Below are positions 61,009-64,000 of a stretch of DNA of 64,000 nucleotides, one piece after another. The DNA lies in contig NZ_QKNX01000004.1 in NCBI RefSeq assembly GCF_005239135.1, forward strand, positions 1-64,000. The letters run 5' to 3'. The DNA is from Natronomonas salsuginis. Lineage in GTDB: Archaea > Halobacteriota > Halobacteria > Halobacteriales > Haloarculaceae. Position 1 is the stretch's first letter, and each line of letters starts with the position of its first letter. The notes beneath the pieces were generated by a model. The model was given only the letters and a program-made list of their open reading frames with translations. It had not been told where the DNA came from and did no database searches. The translations under genes were made by a program, and so were the position numbers.

Positions 61009-62801
61009 TCGAGTCCGTTCCGCCGTTCGCGTACGTGCTCTTTGCGGCGTTCGCTGTCGCGATCCTGCCGCGGTTGCCGGGTCATCTGCTCGCGGGGCTC
61101 GCGACGGCGGCGGTCGGCGTGCAGGCGCTCCTGTTGGAGAACGGGACGTACGTCGACGCGCGTTTCCTCGGCTTCGACGCGGTCTTTCTCAACGTCGACG
61201 ACCCCGCGCGGCTCGTCGCGGTCGCCGTCTCCATCCTCGCGACCGCGGCGGTCGTCTACGCTTACGAGACCGACGCGACGCGCACGCAGACCGCCTTCGC
61301 GATGAGCTACGTCGCCAGCACCGTCGGCGTCGTACTGGCCGGCGACTGGCTCTCGATGATCTTCTTTTGGGAGCTGATGGCGGTCACCTCGACGCTCCTC
61401 GTGTGGCATCACGGCGGGACGGCGGTCCGGGCCGGCTACCGCTACGCGCTGTACCACGGGATCGGCGGGACGATCCTCCTTGCGGCCGTGATCGTCCACT
61501 TCGTCGAAGTCGGATCGTTCCGCTACGCCGCGACGCTCGGGATCGCCGACGCCGCCATCCCGCTGGCCGCGGTCGGGATCGGGATCAACTGCGGGTTCAT
61601 CTTCCTACACTCGTGGCTGCCCGACACGTACCCGCGACCGCACGTCGCGGCGTCGGTGTTCCTCTCGGTGTTCACGACGAAGACCGCCGCCTACGTCATG
61701 TTCAGAGCGTTTCCGGAGGGCGGGATGTGGCTCGCGTACATGGGCGGCGCGATGGCGGTCTACGGGGCCTTCTTCGCGCTGTTACAGTACGATCCGCGCC
61801 GGCTCCTCTCGTATCACATCCAGGCGCAGGTCGGCTACATGCTCGCGGGGATCGGGCTCGGCACCGAGATCGCCGTCGCGGGCGGGCTCGCTCACCTGTT
61901 TAACAACGTCCTCTACAAGGCGCTTTTGTTCATGGCCGTCGGCGTCGTGGTCTACCGGACCGGCGAGGAGAACATCAAGCAGCTAGGCGGCCTCTGGAAC
62001 GTGATGCCGCTGACCTTCCTCGCGTACCTGCTCGGCGCGGCCTCGATCACGGCCATTCCCGGCACCAACGGCTTCGTCTCGAAGGGGATGATCCTCGACG
62101 AGGCCCACCACGTCCACACCCTCGAGCTGGGCATCGAGGGAACCGCGGCCTACGGCGACGTCCTCTGGTGGCTGCTCATCCTCGGTGCGATCGGGACGTT
62201 CATGTCGTTCATCAAGCTCGGCTACTACGTCTTCTTCCACGGCGAGAACACCGTCGAGCCGGCGGACGCCACGATCGGCCAGACCGTCGCCATGCTGACC
62301 GTCGGCGGCTTCTGTCTGCTCTACGGGCTGGCACCGGGACTCCTCTTCGAGTTGCTCCCTTCGACGGAGCTCCTCGCCGCGGAACTGCACCCCTACAGCG
62401 CGAGCCACCTGACGGAGAGTGCCGTCCTGCTCGTCGTCGGCTTCGCGGCGTTCTTCGGGCTGAGGGGGCCGATCACCCGGCTGGCGTGGCTGCCGGACGT
62501 CGATCGCGTCCTCTTTCCGGCGGCCTTCTACTCGGGCCGGGGGCTCGTCTGGGTCGTCACCGAACTGTGGGCCGCAGTCGACCGGGCCGTCATGGCGACT
62601 GCGGGCGGCGCGATGGCGGTCGGCCGCGATCCAGGTCGGTACGCCTACCGGGCGGCCGAACGGCTGCCGGGCGTCGACCTCGATTCGCTGCCGGCGGATC
62701 ACGAAGCCGAAACGGTCCGCCTGAAAGCCTCGTCGGGGACGAGCATCTTCTTGCTCACCGTGGCACTGCTCGGCGCGCTCGTCGTGTTGGTGCTGCTGTA
62801 G
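61005..62801 (+). CDS. Mrp/NuoL-like antiporter subunit, third paralogue
   Basis: 598 residues from GTG 61005 (overlap GTGA). About 14-15 helices: MIFFWELMAVTSTLLVWHHG, NCGFIFLHSWLPDTYPRPHV, QYDPRRLLSYHIQAQVGYML and LAHLFNNVLYKALLFMAVGV. It lacks the usual GLSVKAP-type Lys segment (VGIGINCGFIFLHSW instead), so its ion path may differ. Last gene of the nine-gene operon. Confidence 0.88.
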   Translation: MIESVPPFAYVLFAAFAVAILPRLPGHLLAGLATAAVGVQALLLENGTYVDARFLGFDAVFLNVDDPARLVAVAVSILATAAVVYAYETDATRTQTAFAMSYVASTVGVVLAGDWLSMIFFWELMAVTSTLLVWHHGGTAVRAGYRYALYHGIGGTILLAAVIVHFVEVGSFRYAATLGIADAAIPLAAVGIGINCGFIFLHSWLPDTYPRPHVAASVFLSVFTTKTAAYVMFRAFPEGGMWLAYMGGAMAVYGAFFALLQYDPRRLLSYHIQAQVGYMLAGIGLGTEIAVAGGLAHLFNNVLYKALLFMAVGVVVYRTGEENIKQLGGLWNVMPLTFLAYLLGAASITAIPGTNGFVSKGMILDEAHHVHTLELGIEGTAAYGDVLWWLLILGAIGTFMSFIKLGYYVFFHGENTVEPADATIGQTVAMLTVGGFCLLYGLAPGLLFELLPSTELLAAELHPYSASHLTESAVLLVVGFAAFFGLRGPITRLAWLPDVDRVLFPAAFYSGRGLVWVVTELWAAVDRAVMATAGGAMAVGRDPGRYAYRAAERLPGVDLDSLPADHEAETVRLKASSGTSIFLLTVALLGALVVLVLL

Positions 62802-62819
62802 TGTACCCGTTCGCCGCGC

Positions 62820-63485
62820 TCAGTAGACGACGAGCGCGAGGTACAGCTGCCCGATCCCGGCGACGATCATCACGACGCCCGCAAGCCGCTTGAGCCACCC
62901 CGAGTACGCCGTCAGCCGGCTCGCGTTCGTCACCAGCCCCATCCCGGTCGCGACAGTCGTGGCGACCATCAGCGCGGCGACGCTGCCGGCGTACGTCGCG
63001 AGGACGAGCGCGGCCACGTCGCTCGGCAGCGAGGCGGCGCGGGCCGTGACCGCGATGAATATCGGGGCGACACAGCCCGCCCCGGCGAGCGCGTAGCCCG
63101 CGCCGAACACGCCGAAGCCGAGCACGCTCGCGCGGCGCTTCGGCAGCGGGATCGACAGCGACGGCGCGCGCCCGATCACGACGAGCACGCCGAAGCCGAT
63201 CAACAGCGCCCCGACGAGCGTTTCGAAGAGCGTGATGTTCTGGAGCGTCGAGTGCCCGACGAACAGCGTCGCCCCGGTGAGCGCGCCGAACGTGGCGAGG
63301 ACGCCGATCCCGGCGACGATCCCCCGGACGCCCGCCCCGCCGAGCGACGCCTCGTTCGCCTCCGTCTGGTTCACGTAGAAGCCGACGTAGCCAGGCAACA
63401 GCGGGTACGCGCAGGGCGAAAAGAAGGTCGCCACGCCCGCGGTGAGCGCGAACGACAGGTTCGTCGCGAGCGTGACGTCACTCAT
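62820..63485 (-). CDS. ccdA: CcdA-family thiol transporter (cytochrome c biogenesis)
   Basis: 221 residues from ATG 63485 (MSDVTLATNLSFALTAGVAT). Six helices with the two redox Cys in FFSPCAYPLLPGYVGFYVNQ and ALAGAGCVAPIFIAVTARAA, the CcdA/DsbD-core pattern. Moves reducing equivalents across the membrane to extracytoplasmic thioredoxins. Overlaps the TlpA-like gene by eight bases, which is its probable partner. Confidence 0.92.
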   Translation of the reverse strand: MSDVTLATNLSFALTAGVATFFSPCAYPLLPGYVGFYVNQTEANEASLGGAGVRGIVAGIGVLATFGALTGATLFVGHSTLQNITLFETLVGALLIGFGVLVVIGRAPSLSIPLPKRRASVLGFGVFGAGYALAGAGCVAPIFIAVTARAASLPSDVAALVLATYAGSVAALMVATTVATGMGLVTNASRLTAYSGWLKRLAGVVMIVAGIGQLYLALVVY

Positions 63486-64000
63486 CGTCGAGGGCACGCT
63501 CGATCCCGGCGACGAGCTCGTCTGTCGTCTTGACGCCCGATTCGGACCACTGGACGGTTCCCGACGCGTCGATCGCGACGGCGGAAGGGTAGCCGCCAGC
63601 GAGATACCGAGCGGCGAGCTCGGCGGTCGAATCGACGCCAACCGTCCAGCTCCCGTCGTGCTCAGCCCACCAGTCAGCGACGTACTGTTCGCTGACGGCC
63701 CCGCCGACATCCTCGGTCGTCACCGAGACGAACCGCACCTCGTCGCCGAGTCGGTCGTGCGCTTCCACGAGCGCCGGCATCTGCTCCTCGCAGGGCGGAC
63801 ACCACGTCCCGAAGAAGTCGACGAACGACGGCTCGCCCGTCGACGGAAGCGAGATCGTCCCCTCGTGGCTGCCCGGGGCGTCGATCGTCTCGATCTCGAT
63901 GGGTTCGCGTGATTCGCCGTCGCCCTCGTTCGCGGTGCCGGATTCGCCGCCCGGCGACGGGAGCCCGCGAATCGCGATCGCGCCCGCCGCGCCGAGCGCG
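63478..64000 (-). CDS. TlpA/ResA-like thioredoxin (5' end outside window)
   Basis: At least 173 codons, with the 5' end beyond 64000. Visible: the end of a signal/anchor (ALGAAGAIAIRGLP), a linker, then FVDFFGTWCPPCEEQMPALV with the WCPPC redox site, EVRFVSVTTEDVGGAVSEQY and AARYLAGGYPSAVAIDASGT with the cis-Pro (Gly-Tyr-Pro). An extracytoplasmic thiol-disulfide reductase fed by CcdA. Confidence 0.92.
   Translation of the reverse strand, partial: ALGAAGAIAIRGLPSPGGESGTANEGDGESREPIEIETIDAPGSHEGTISLPSTGEPSFVDFFGTWCPPCEEQMPALVEAHDRLGDEVRFVSVTTEDVGGAVSEQYVADWWAEHDGSWTVGVDSTAELAARYLAGGYPSAVAIDASGTVQWSESGVKTTDELVAGIERALDDE

Noticed and set aside
1-64000. CRISPR arrays, tRNA or rRNA genes
   Set aside because: No regularly spaced repeats and no cloverleaf or rRNA-like segments were recognised by eye. 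A dedicated scan (tRNAscan-type, CRISPR finder) would be needed to exclude atypical ones.

Overview
The window is a GC-rich chromosomal stretch from a haloarchaeon (class Halobacteria). This rests on acidic proteomes in nearly every gene, leaderless promoters (TATA-like boxes about 25-30 nt before start codons), ATGA/GTGA operon overlaps, and marker proteins such as aRF1, aIF1, prefoldin alpha, FtsY, ribosomal protein LX, pantoate kinase, DUF5809/DUF5810 and DUF373. No rRNA, tRNA or CRISPR array was recognised. I cannot name the species.

Layout. 1-0.86 kb: 3' part of dihydrolipoyl dehydrogenase. 0.9-1.7 kb: IclR regulator. 1.77-4.05 kb: AT-rich insertion-sequence graveyard, with an IS6-like element split by a second IS6-family element, then a decayed third copy. 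4.3-4.9 kb: AIM24-family gene broken by an amber codon. 5.2-9.5 kb: membrane proteins, then an eL20(LX)-prefoldin-FtsY information-processing operon. 10-15 kb: nitrilase facing a HyuA/HyuB hydantoinase operon. 15.3-18.3 kb: RimI, DUF5810, DUF5809, Nudix, rhodanese, aIF1. 18.4-22.6 kb: MoxR/DUF58/transglutaminase operon. 23-30.6 kb: nucleotidyltransferase, Dph6, DUF373, aRF1, and a divergent SerA/SerB pair. 30.6-42 kb: two O-acetylhomoserine sulfhydrylase-like genes (the second with MetX) flank a region rich in gene debris: helicase and VanZ fragments, a GlmS tail, an M20-peptidase/HutU fusion beside HutI, and an IS701-like pseudogene. A small two-gene module (DUF7342 winged helix plus a small partner) sits behind a perfect palindrome. 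42-49 kb: 6-phosphogluconate dehydrogenase, ThpR, a DUF3830 pseudogene, a HAD hydrolase, a BKACE fragment beside a solo TnpB element, and DsbB. 49.3-54.3 kb: malic enzyme with PTA domain (3' tail duplicated), a collapsed sensor-kinase remnant, an MFS transporter and pantoate kinase. 54.3-62.8 kb: a nine-gene Mrp-type cation/proton antiporter operon. 62.8-64 kb: CcdA and a TlpA-like thioredoxin (cut by the window end).

Two themes stand out. First, the chromosome is actively decaying: at least four nonsense-broken genes, two in-frame deletion chimeras, several 5'- or 3'-truncated genes and three separate TnpB-type right-end hairpins. Second, the least explained functional units are the DUF7342 pair with its palindrome, a candidate toxin-antitoxin or regulatory module, and the solo TnpB whose second RuvC motif lacks the expected glutamate. 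Functional calls come from motif recognition by eye; no database search was run.
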